DNA of 7,795 bases from Candidatus Aminicenantota bacterium. GTDB lineage: Bacteria > Acidobacteriota > Aminicenantia > Aminicenantales > Aminicenantaceae. This document shows positions 1 through 6,093 of the stretch, piece after piece. The translations under genes and the position numbers were made by a program. The notes under the pieces are model-generated. The model did no database searches. It was not told the origin of the DNA and saw only the letters and a program-made list of their open reading frames with translations. Location of the stretch: NCBI GenBank assembly GCA_013139435.1, contig WTAW01000444.1, forward strand, positions 1 to 7,795. The letters run 5' to 3'. The stretch's first letter is position 1; each line of letters begins with the position of its first letter.

Positions 1-39
1 CACACCCATCATCAGAATAAGTAGTATCACTTTTCTCAT
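1..39 (-). CDS. 5' end of an exported protein gene (partial, runs off left edge)
   Basis: Reading the minus strand from position 39 gives an ATG followed by 12 open codons, MRKVILLILMMGV. This is a basic residue pair followed by a hydrophobic run, typical of the start of a Sec signal peptide or membrane anchor. A GGAG ribosome-binding site lies at 48-51, eight bases upstream of the ATG. The gene follows the TPR gene in the same direction and is separated from it only by mobile element L, whose outer end is 18 bases from this ATG. The two may once have been co-transcribed. Only 13 residues are visible, so the product cannot be named. The start call rests on the RBS plus the hydrophobic N-terminus. 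Confidence 0.6.
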   Translation of the reverse strand, partial: MRKVILLILMMGV

Positions 40-117
40 TTTGACGTCTCCATTTACCCTGGATTATTCACGAGTCGAGGCCAACCCACCCCACCCTAAC
101 ATTAATGGATGCAAGGC

Positions 118-178
118 GCAAAGGATGCAGTTTGGTTGGTTAGGTCGGGTCGGTAGTCATCTACTGCAAATCCTTTGC
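118..178. repeat. Imperfect inverted repeat in the core of element L
   Basis: GCAAAGGATGCAGT at 118-131 pairs with ACTGCAAATCCTTTGC at 163-178. The stem is 14 bp with a two-base AA bulge and a loop of about 31 bases. The loop is GT-rich (GGTTGGTTAGG-like). It has no counterpart in element R and lies between the two CCAACCCACCC direct repeats. It may be an RNA hairpin or the footprint of an inserted sequence. No function can be assigned. Confidence 0.5.
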
Positions 179-230
179 AACGAAGTGCCTCCCAACCCAC
201 CCTATTATAAAGGAAGACTCGCCTGAAAGG

Positions 231-352
231 TAAAAAATGTCGATTATAAATATAAAAAACGCATTGAAAACGGAAATGTCAAGGTGATTTACTGCAAGAA
301 TAATGGTAATGATTGATATCGCTTTTGTTGAACAAAGTATCGACATTTTTTA
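231..352 (-). repeat. Conserved inner module of element L with 14-bp inverted ends
   Basis: This 122-bp module is bounded by a perfect 14-bp inverted repeat, TAAAAAATGTCGAT at 231-244 and its complement at 339-352. It matches 5899-6017 in element R, with identical ends, a diverged interior and a 3-base length difference. An open frame starts at the ATG inside the inverted repeat (346 reading leftwards). It begins MSIL and, in both copies, passes through TKAIS and IIDIFY to SGE. Just outside it, CCTGAAAGG at 222-230 forms a 3-bp hairpin that is compensated in the other copy. It could be a tiny coding frame or a structured DNA/RNA module; substitutions in the interior are not clearly biased to synonymous sites. 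Confidence 0.7.
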
Positions 353-360
353 TGAATAGT

Positions 361-2115
361 TCAGGTGATTTTATCCAGAAGGTCTTGCACTTCCTTTTCT
401 TTCTCCCCTCCCAAGTAGAGGTATTTCTCAAAATGCGTTTTGGCCCTTGCGACATCTTCTTTCTCAAGGTAGATTTTTCCCAGTTCATAATGTGGCTCGG
501 ATCGGTCCGCATCCAGATCGAGGGCCAACCTGAACTGCTCCAAAGCCTTATCCCACTTTTTTTGATTCACATACAATTGCCCCAGCGACATACGTGAATG
601 GAAGACGACACGTCTTCCGACAACGATCAGTGACGCACTGAGCTCATCTTCTGATATTTCATCCTGACCCTTTTGGCCTTTGATGACCTCAAAATGAATG
701 GCTCTCTTCCAGTTCTCTTCTGCCTTCGCATCATCTCCAATCGCCGAGTACGTGCACCCCAAGTTGTAATAACCCATAGCATCCGTCTTATGGATAGAGA
801 CCACATTCTTATAGGCACGGATCGCACAGTCATACTCTCCCAGCTTGAAGTATATGTTACCGAGCAGATCATGGGCATCACGAAAGTTCTTTTTGATACT
901 CACAGCGATCCACGCATGCTTCAATGCATTGAGCATCTCACCTTTCATGTTGTAAACCAGAGCGAGATTGTAATCCAACCCGGGCCAGTGGTCATTGACC
1001 TCTAAAAACCTGTTGATCAATCCGATCGCTGAATTGAGCTCACCCAAACGAACTAAGGAGACCGCAGATCTGTTCATAGTATCCAAGACAAAATCCAAAT
1101 CGGATCCGATTCTATGCTTGAACTTTGGTTTTATCTCCTCGATGATAGTCTTGGACAACCTGGGTTTTCGCCCCTCTTTTTTGATCGCGTGTTCTTTCTC
1201 CGCTCGCTCGAGCAAAAATTTTGTTTCAAAATCATAAGGCACGAGTTTCAGAACCCGTTCAAGAAAAAGTTTAGCCTCGTTGAACTGCCCCTGATTATAG
1301 TAGACTATACCTAGATTTTTTGTGGCTTCAACCAGATAGGGCTTCAGATCAATGGATTTTTTTAGGCTGGAGATTGCGTATTTTGTCCTTCCATAGCCGT
1401 CATACGCATAACCGATCAAAAAATAGAATTCCGCTTCTGTACCGGCTGCTTGCTGTGCTCTCCTGGCACGCACTAACGCTTGAGTCCAATTGTTCTGCTC
1501 AAGTTCGATATCGATCAATTGACAGTAGCATGAGACTGGGTCATAGCCCGCTCGAACGGCCTGCTCGAAATAATCCTTGGCCCGATCATATGCCCCATTT
1601 TTTTTCTGCTCCAATCCAAAAATAAAATATGGAAGACCGTAATTGGGATTCTCCTGCTTCAGTTTGATGGAAAAGACCTTTTCGTTCTCCTTTGTCAACG
1701 CATACTCTTTCCCCATACTCTTCCTCTTTTTCTTAAGGAGCTCTTCAAATACAGGGATATATCTTTGGCACACCTTTAGGGCCTCTTCGACATTTTCCTG
1801 TTGATAATGGACAAAACCCAGAAGTATGAGTGCTTCAGGATCATCCGGAAAGTGAATGAGTTCTTCATTCAATAGCTCAATGGCTCTGTCATTCTCCTCC
1901 AGTCGGAAGTGACAGAAGGCCATCTTGGTCCTTATACGCTTCCTGTGGGGTTCCTTCAGAATGACCTGTTCAAAGCCAGATATGGCCATTCTGTAGTTCA
2001 TAATATCCATATTCTGCTGAGCCTTTTTTTCGGTGATGTCCTCGGCAAGGATATAGAAAGAAATTATTCCCATGAAGAAAGCGAGAAAAATAATTCTCCG
2101 ATGTAAGCGTCCCAT
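361..2115 (-). CDS. Secreted or membrane-anchored TPR-repeat protein
   Basis: This 584-residue protein starts with a signal peptide: basic residues at 3-7, a hydrophobic stretch at about 8-23, and ILA then ED as a plausible cleavage site near residue 24. The rest is made of tetratricopeptide repeats, clearest at about 34-115, 161-300, 378-481 and 508-575. They show the usual alternation of small and aromatic residues, for example LGNIYFKLGEYDCAIRAYKN and YNLGCTYSAIGDDAKAEENW. Two charged, lysine-rich linkers (about 126-155 and 303-335) separate the repeat blocks. TPR superhelices are protein-protein scaffolds, so a periplasmic or envelope assembly role is likely, but the partner is unknown. 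No Shine-Dalgarno motif precedes the ATG; see the nearly leaderless promoter at 2124-2152. The last two bases of the final Thr codon and the TGA stop come from the end of element L, so the original C-terminus may have been slightly different. The gene diverges from the VWFA-related gene. Confidence 0.9.
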   Translation of the reverse strand: MGRLHRRIIFLAFFMGIISFYILAEDITEKKAQQNMDIMNYRMAISGFEQVILKEPHRKRIRTKMAFCHFRLEENDRAIELLNEELIHFPDDPEALILLGFVHYQQENVEEALKVCQRYIPVFEELLKKKRKSMGKEYALTKENEKVFSIKLKQENPNYGLPYFIFGLEQKKNGAYDRAKDYFEQAVRAGYDPVSCYCQLIDIELEQNNWTQALVRARRAQQAAGTEAEFYFLIGYAYDGYGRTKYAISSLKKSIDLKPYLVEATKNLGIVYYNQGQFNEAKLFLERVLKLVPYDFETKFLLERAEKEHAIKKEGRKPRLSKTIIEEIKPKFKHRIGSDLDFVLDTMNRSAVSLVRLGELNSAIGLINRFLEVNDHWPGLDYNLALVYNMKGEMLNALKHAWIAVSIKKNFRDAHDLLGNIYFKLGEYDCAIRAYKNVVSIHKTDAMGYYNLGCTYSAIGDDAKAEENWKRAIHFEVIKGQKGQDEISEDELSASLIVVGRRVVFHSRMSLGQLYVNQKKWDKALEQFRLALDLDADRSEPHYELGKIYLEKEDVARAKTHFEKYLYLGGEKEKEVQDLLDKIT

Positions 2116-2123
2116 GAGTATTT

Positions 2124-2152
2124 ATTATTTATCAATTCGCCGATTTACTCAA
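2124..2152 (-). promoter_or_regulatory. Candidate promoter of the TPR gene, nearly leaderless
   Basis: On the minus strand TTGAGT (2152-2147) is followed after exactly 17 bases by AATAAT (2129-2124). These match the sigma-70 consensus at 4/6 and 5/6 positions. Transcription would start around 2117, only a base or two before the ATG at 2115. That is consistent with the absence of a Shine-Dalgarno sequence upstream of this gene. The region is AT-rich, so chance matches are possible. Confidence 0.35.
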
Positions 2153-2167
2153 GTTTCACCACTTGAG
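2148..2167. promoter_or_regulatory. Dyad, possible operator in the divergent control region
   Basis: CTCAAG (2148-2153) and CTTGAG (2162-2167) form a perfect 6-bp inverted repeat with an 8-base spacer. It overlaps the candidate -35 box of the TPR gene. The position suits a repressor or activator site for one or both divergent genes, but short dyads occur by chance and no regulator gene is adjacent. Confidence 0.25.
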
Positions 2168-2299
2168 AGAAGCTCAAAACCAGGTTGTCCAAAACTCTAC
2201 ACTTGTAATCAATTCTAGATAGAGGTTGGACAGGCATGGCACATAAAGTGCGTATCAAATAATCGAAAAGATCGCTATCCTTTATTGGGATAAATGCAC

Positions 2300-2340
2300 T
2301 ACAATAGGGGAGGTTTTTTCACACAAACATGAGGAGAGGA
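2300..2340 (+). promoter_or_regulatory. Candidate -10 box and strong RBS of the VWFA-related gene
   Basis: TACAAT at 2300-2305 matches the -10 consensus at 5/6 positions, but no convincing -35 box lies 16-18 bases upstream. A short dyad, TATCC (2276-2280) with GGATA (2288-2292), occupies that position instead and could bind an activator. GAGGAGAGGA at 2331-2340 is a strong purine-rich ribosome-binding site that fixes the ATG at 2343. The RBS is well supported; the promoter call is weak. Confidence 0.4.
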
Positions 2341-2342
2341 CG

Positions 2343-4592
2343 ATGAAAAAGGGACTAATGTTTTTCCTCATATGTTTTTGTCCTTTATTTTATGGGCTAT
2401 ACGGACTCCAGCAAGTCAAGCATGAAGTTGCGGTCAGGCTGGTCCTTGTGGATGTCATTGCCACAAAGGATGGGGAATTTGTCAAAGACCTGACGGCGAC
2501 GGATTTTGAAGTCAAAGAAGACGGCAAGAAGATCCCAATCAATTCTTTTGAACTCATAAGCTTTGAGGAGAGAGAATTGTCCATTCAAGAGCAAGCACCT
2601 CAACGCTCTGAACGCCCTCAAAAGAAACTCGCCGTTATCTTCGATGGAATCAACGCCTGGGAAAAAGACATCCAGGAAAACATCGACAAAATCGTCGAGG
2701 AGCTGGTCCCCCTCGTCAAACTCGGCAATGAAGTTATGGTTTGCCAGCTCAATGAGGCAAAAGGAGTGGAGGTTCTCCAGCCCTTCACATCAGATGAAGG
2801 TGCCATCCGGACGGCTATTGCGAGTGCCACGGGCAATATGTGGAATCCAGGACAGGATATATTTTCAACAAAACTCGATGAGTGGGCCCGTGTCAAAGAC
2901 CCCTGGTACAGGAAGTGGGAGTCTACCAGAGCCGATGTGACATGGGAGCCAAAAAGCCAGGGGGACGATCCCCAGCTCATTTGGGATCTGCAGTTGTCCA
3001 CATTTTTAAGCGAAGAAAGGCTTCGGTTTGAAAAAACGATCGGAGGAATATTTGCAACATGTGGTATGCTGGGCAGTTTACCCGGACGTAAATCTGTGTT
3101 GTTAATTAGCGGAGGGATCCCAGACCTCTCACCAAGACACATCATGCCCAGATTCGCAGAGGCAGACTTTCACCCCGGAACCGAAGGTTTTAAACCCGAT
3201 GCGGATACAGCCAATGCCATGCGCCAATCTTCACTTAATACAGGGGATATCGGGAGAATGCGCCTGTTCGATCCCTTCCAGCTCGAGGAGAAAAAGGAGT
3301 TCACTACCAGTGAAGAAGTCATCAGAGAATTGATCCGTTATGCCAACGCACAAAATGTTTCGATCTATTCCCTGGATGCCGGTGTTTTTTCAAAATATCT
3401 GTTCCCGGGAACAGCCTCTGCAGCGAGCATTGACGAAAGAGATGTGCAAATAAGGCGTTTCATAAGCAAGGAAAGGATCAAGAGGGTGCAAAACCTGAGC
3501 TGGCTTTCCGAGGATACAGGTGCCGATGCCCTGAGAGGTGCTGGAAAATATGACCAGTTTCGTCAGGTGATGAGATCTGATCTCACTCATTACTACCAGT
3601 TGAGCTTCTATCCCAAGAGAAAAAAGGCCGACGATAAGCACCACAAAATAAGTGTCGAGGTAAAACGTAGGGGGATAGATATCCGCCACCGAAAGGGATA
3701 CACAGACTACTCCAAAGAAGGGGCCAACAGGTTAAAGCTGATCACGGCCTTCTACAATCCTTCCCTGTACAAAGAACTTCCCATCGAGGCTTCATTTATT
3801 CCTTTTGTGAATGATTCCGGAAAGTATGTCCCGTGGATGAGTATCGCTCTTCCAACGCAAGAATTATTCCTGGATAAAAACATCCCACAAGGAAAAAAGA
3901 CGTTCAACCTTCATGTATGGATCAGCGACACGCGGACAGGGGAGAAAGGATTCGGGGGGACGATCGACCTTCCTATCAAGATCGACCCTTCTTTTATGGA
4001 TTATGCCCGGTCAGTGAGTCATGTGAGTTTTCACTTCAAAGGACCAGAGCTTGCGTTCAGACCCTCCTTTTATCAGACCGTGTTTGCTCTTGCCGATCCA
4101 GAAACCGACGAAGTCGGCACTTGGGAATCTGTTCTGCCTCTCCCTGAATTCAAGGATTTTGAAGAGGGTGCTATAATCAATTGTGTGCTGGGTAATGTGG
4201 TTCAGAATCCCAAAAAGGCTAAAAGCTCGTTTGCCCTCTCAAGAAAAGACGGCAGCCTAGAGTATGAGGGAATAAAATTCTTTCCTAAGATCATCGATAG
4301 TTTCGCACAAGAGGAATCATCGGCGGTTTTTTTGCAAGTTTTTTTGCCGCAAGGAAAACAAGACATCCACCCTGAAATTTCCATTGTGGGAGAGGATGAA
4401 ATCCCCTATCCTGTTGAGGCCTCAGTTGCCGTAGAATCCTGGAACAATAAAATTAAGATATGGAGTGGCATTTTTCATGTCGACCTTTCCATAGCATTCC
4501 CAGGGGACAACATGTTGATCATAGAATATCCGGGCGCAGAAGAAGACTCGCCTCTAAAGCGCGAACTCAAAGTAACCGTCCTTGAGGAATAA
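2343..4592 (+). CDS. Secreted VWFA-related (Acidobacterial-type) domain protein
   Basis: This 749-residue protein has a lysine-led hydrophobic signal peptide (about 1-22). Residues 27-73 carry the family opening, RLVLVDVIATKDGEFVKDL then DFEVKEDGKKI. Residues 95-345 form a von Willebrand factor A-like Rossmann domain: LAVIFDGINAW (96-106), LPGRKSVLLISGG (246-258) and a terminal strand NVSIYSLDAGV (338-348). Residues 385-453 carry the family's closing block: LSEDTG, DLTHYYQLSFYP and VKRRGIDIRHRKGY. About 290 further residues (460-749) appear to be beta-rich and are unassigned. The usual VWA metal site (DxSxS) is not intact; the corresponding strand reads DGINAW. Metal-dependent ligand binding therefore looks doubtful, as far as I recall for many members of this family. 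The family is abundant in Acidobacteriota and its function is unknown. A role in envelope or extracellular protein interactions is an inference from the fold and the divergent TPR partner. Confidence 0.88.
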   Translation: MKKGLMFFLICFCPLFYGLYGLQQVKHEVAVRLVLVDVIATKDGEFVKDLTATDFEVKEDGKKIPINSFELISFEERELSIQEQAPQRSERPQKKLAVIFDGINAWEKDIQENIDKIVEELVPLVKLGNEVMVCQLNEAKGVEVLQPFTSDEGAIRTAIASATGNMWNPGQDIFSTKLDEWARVKDPWYRKWESTRADVTWEPKSQGDDPQLIWDLQLSTFLSEERLRFEKTIGGIFATCGMLGSLPGRKSVLLISGGIPDLSPRHIMPRFAEADFHPGTEGFKPDADTANAMRQSSLNTGDIGRMRLFDPFQLEEKKEFTTSEEVIRELIRYANAQNVSIYSLDAGVFSKYLFPGTASAASIDERDVQIRRFISKERIKRVQNLSWLSEDTGADALRGAGKYDQFRQVMRSDLTHYYQLSFYPKRKKADDKHHKISVEVKRRGIDIRHRKGYTDYSKEGANRLKLITAFYNPSLYKELPIEASFIPFVNDSGKYVPWMSIALPTQELFLDKNIPQGKKTFNLHVWISDTRTGEKGFGGTIDLPIKIDPSFMDYARSVSHVSFHFKGPELAFRPSFYQTVFALADPETDEVGTWESVLPLPEFKDFEEGAIINCVLGNVVQNPKKAKSSFALSRKDGSLEYEGIKFFPKIIDSFAQEESSAVFLQVFLPQGKQDIHPEISIVGEDEIPYPVEASVAVESWNNKIKIWSGIFHVDLSIAFPGDNMLIIEYPGAEEDSPLKRELKVTVLEE

Positions 4593-4610
4593 AACGGAAA
4601 ATATAATTTT

Positions 4611-4639
4611 TTGACTCTTAGGGCATAAATTGCTATTCT
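4611..4639 (+). promoter_or_regulatory. Sigma-70-type promoter of the ABM-like gene
   Basis: TTGACT (4611-4616) and TATTCT (4634-4639) are separated by exactly 17 bases. The -10 box is preceded by TGC (4631-4633), an extended -10 motif. The start of transcription would fall near 4646, leaving a leader of about 20 bases with an AAAGGGG ribosome-binding site at 4654-4660 before the ATG at 4667. The element shows that the small gene can be expressed independently of the VWFA-related gene 74 bases upstream. Confidence 0.6.
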
Positions 4640-4666
4640 TAAATTGGTTTTCTAAAGGGGATAACA

Positions 4667-4969
4667 ATGGCTACCCAATACGCCCGCCTTTTGAGAATGC
4701 ATCTTAAAATCGATCGTATAGATGCGGCCAAAAAGATTTTCGAAGAGAGTGTCATTCCTCTGTGCAAAGGTCAAAAAGGTTTTCTAGGCGCCTATTTCCT
4801 GGCTGATCAGGAATCAGGAACTTGTATCCCCATCACACTCTGGGAAAGCGAAGAGGACATGCTGGCGACGGAACACAGCGCTTTTTTCCAGGAACAGATC
4901 ATCAAATTCATGCCTTTCTTCACATCCCCCCCTATTCGGGAGGAGTTTGAGGTAATTGTTAACGAGTGA
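4667..4969 (+). CDS. Small dimeric alpha/beta-barrel protein, ABM-like
   Basis: The 100-residue product has the order expected of one ferredoxin-like alpha/beta domain of the antibiotic-biosynthesis-monooxygenase (ABM) type: a first strand YARLLRMHLK (5-14), a helix DAAKKIFEESVIPL (19-32), a glycine turn then strand GFLGAYFLAD (38-47), a strand IPITLWESEEDM (54-65) with the common W-E/D-S motif, a second helix with an acidic and aromatic face (67-82), and a final strand EEFEVIVN. Members usually dimerise. Some are heme or quinol monooxygenases, and many are uncharacterised, so no substrate can be given. It is cytoplasmic, with no signal peptide. The start is fixed by the AAAGGGG RBS and the adjacent promoter. 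It lies between two exported-protein genes and may be unrelated to them. Confidence 0.75.
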   Translation: MATQYARLLRMHLKIDRIDAAKKIFEESVIPLCKGQKGFLGAYFLADQESGTCIPITLWESEEDMLATEHSAFFQEQIIKFMPFFTSPPIREEFEVIVNE

Positions 4970-5063
4970 AGGAAGATATTTTCACTCTCAGATCTCACTC
5001 ATAAACAAGAGCAACTTGGTATATCTATATCTTGGCTAATAAAATCAGAATTTAGGGGGAAAA

Positions 5064-5885
5064 ATGAGTAAAAAAATCCTATTCCTTTCAGTGAGTATTG
5101 CTTTTTTCAGCCTTCTCTCTGTGGCGCAATTCACAAAAGAGGAAATCGCAGAATTTAAAAAGTGGGAAGGATTCCTCACAAATGCGGAAATCGTGAGCTC
5201 TAGACCGTGGGAAGGCACTCCGGCAGTAACCAATCCTTGGGTCCTTACTCTGGAAAAAGATGGAATCACAAAACAGGCCATGTGGAAAAATCCGGAGGGA
5301 CGTCAAAAAGGATCTCTGGAAGGGTGGAAATGGGAGATTGCGGCCTATCGCTTAAGTAATCATCTCGGGCTGTACATGGTTTCACCAACGGTGGAAAAGA
5401 GATTTAAGGGCGATCGGGGGTCGTGTCAATTATTTGTTGATGCATGGATGGATCTTGAAACAAAAGAATCGAAGAAAATCAAGGTCCCTTCGTACAAGGT
5501 CTTCCATTGGAATAGGGCTCTTTATTTACAACGGACGTTTGATAACTTAATCGCCAACGAAGACCGGCATCAAAGAAACTTTTTTATAATGAAAGACTGG
5601 CGACTGATTCTCATCGACCACTCTCGGAGCTTTCGCACATCGAAAAAATTCACTAAAGATCTGATCTATGATGAAGATTTTAGAGAAGGCCCACGGTTAA
5701 TGAAAGAAATCCCCCAAACACTCTACGAAAAAATGAAGTCATTAACTCCTCAGGTGATCAGAGATGTTGTTGAGGATTATCTAACAGATAAAGAGATCGA
5801 ATGTGTGCTTTTACGGAGAGACTTGATCATCGATTGGCTTGATAAAAGGATTAAAAAGCTGGGTGAGAACAAGGTGCTTTACTAA
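5064..5885 (+). CDS. Secreted kinase-like protein (PI3/4-kinase / HipA / Fam20-like signature)
   Basis: This 273-residue protein has a clear signal peptide (about 1-21, KK then a hydrophobic run ending SVAQ), so it should act outside the cytoplasm or in the periplasm. A strand with KQAMWKNP (70-77) could provide the ATP-contacting lysine, and a helix with WEIAAYRLS (90-98) the helix-C glutamate. The block FDNLIANEDRHQRNFF (159-174) contains the DRHxxN catalytic signature (Asp167, Asn172). LILIDHSRSF (181-190) resembles the Mg-binding 'IDHG/DNG' loop of PI3/4-kinases, HipA and Fam20-type kinases (Asp185). The C-terminal third is helical and basic. It is small for a kinase of these groups, and a glycine-rich loop is not obvious. 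Kinase activity and substrate are inferred from motifs only; it could be a pseudokinase or use a different chemistry. An AGGGGGA RBS at 5054-5060 fixes the start. The stop codon lies inside the CTAA duplicated by element R. Confidence 0.72.
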   Translation: MSKKILFLSVSIAFFSLLSVAQFTKEEIAEFKKWEGFLTNAEIVSSRPWEGTPAVTNPWVLTLEKDGITKQAMWKNPEGRQKGSLEGWKWEIAAYRLSNHLGLYMVSPTVEKRFKGDRGSCQLFVDAWMDLETKESKKIKVPSYKVFHWNRALYLQRTFDNLIANEDRHQRNFFIMKDWRLILIDHSRSFRTSKKFTKDLIYDEDFREGPRLMKEIPQTLYEKMKSLTPQVIRDVVEDYLTDKEIECVLLRRDLIIDWLDKRIKKLGENKVLY

Positions 5886-5898
5886 CCTGAATTATTCA

Positions 5899-6017
5899 TA
5901 AAAAATGTCGATACTTATTACAACTAAAGCAATTTCAACAATTTACTTTATTCTTCCAGCAAACCAATCTGACAATTCCTTTTTCTCAGCTTTCATTCTT
6001 ATAATCGACATTTTTTA
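5899..6017 (+). repeat. Conserved inner module of element R with 14-bp inverted ends
   Basis: This 119-bp module is bounded by TAAAAAATGTCGAT (5899-5912) and its exact complement (6004-6017). It is the counterpart of 231-352. The frame opening at the ATG in the inverted repeat (5905) reads MSIL, TKAIS, ILPAN and IIDIFYPSGE, close to the frame in copy L with one codon fewer. It then runs to a TAA in the outer inverted repeat (6130-6132). CCCTTCGGG at 6018-6026 follows at once and can form a 3-bp hairpin with a UUC loop (or a UUCG tetraloop). In copy L the same site is CCTTTCAGG, so one C-G pair has become T-A with pairing kept. Confidence 0.7.
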
Positions 6018-6039
6018 CCCTTCGGGCGAGCTGATCTCA

Positions 6040-6093
6040 CTACATCGACTTCGTTGTAGCCCATTCGCGGTAGTTCACTACAGCTTCATGGGC
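6040..6093. repeat. Nested dyads in the core of element R
   Basis: CTACA (6040-6044) pairs with TGTAG (6055-6059). Directly after it, GCCCAT (6059-6064) pairs with ATGGGC (6088-6093), and that stem encloses GTAG-TTCA-CTAC (6070-6081). Two adjacent hairpins, one of them two-tiered, could therefore form in single-stranded DNA or RNA. This core is absent from element L. It could be a structured RNA segment, a protein-binding site, or the remnant of the parent transposon's subterminal region. Confidence 0.45.

Larger units (their letters stand above)
58..365 (-). mobile_element. MITE-like non-autonomous element, copy L
   Basis: This is a 308-bp element with imperfect terminal inverted repeats: CCTGGATTATTCA at 58-70 and TGAATAGTTCAGG at 353-365, the latter being the complement of CCTGAACTATTCA. 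It is a diverged copy of the element at 5886-6138 in the opposite orientation. The gene-proximal ~145 bases align along their whole length, and the distal 23 bases (58-80) match the complement of 6116-6138 with one mismatch. The core between them (about 81-215) is unrelated to the other copy and holds an 11-base direct repeat, CCAACCCACCC, at 81-91 and 192-202. The flanks, TTAC (54-57) and TGAT (366-369), do not form a target duplication, so this copy may be older or rearranged. No transposase is encoded. The end sequence supplies the stop codon of the TPR gene. Family assignment is uncertain. Confidence 0.75.

Noticed and set aside
81..202. CRISPR repeats or a telomere-like array
   Set aside because: There are only two 11-base direct repeats, with an unequal and structured interval and no regular spacing.
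2618..3145. A 175-residue minus-strand protein
   Set aside because: It is fully antisense to the VWFA-related gene, with no domain and no RBS.
4964..4987. Intrinsic terminator after the ABM-like gene
   Set aside because: GAGTGAA (4964-4970) and TTCACTC (4981-4987) can pair, but the stem overlaps the stop codon, is AT-rich and has no T tract after it.
5899..6017. Rho-independent terminator formed by the inner module's inverted ends
   Set aside because: The 14-bp stem would end in a T tract, but the arms are about 90 bases apart and the stem is mostly A-T. A role in RNA ends remains possible but is not a standard terminator.
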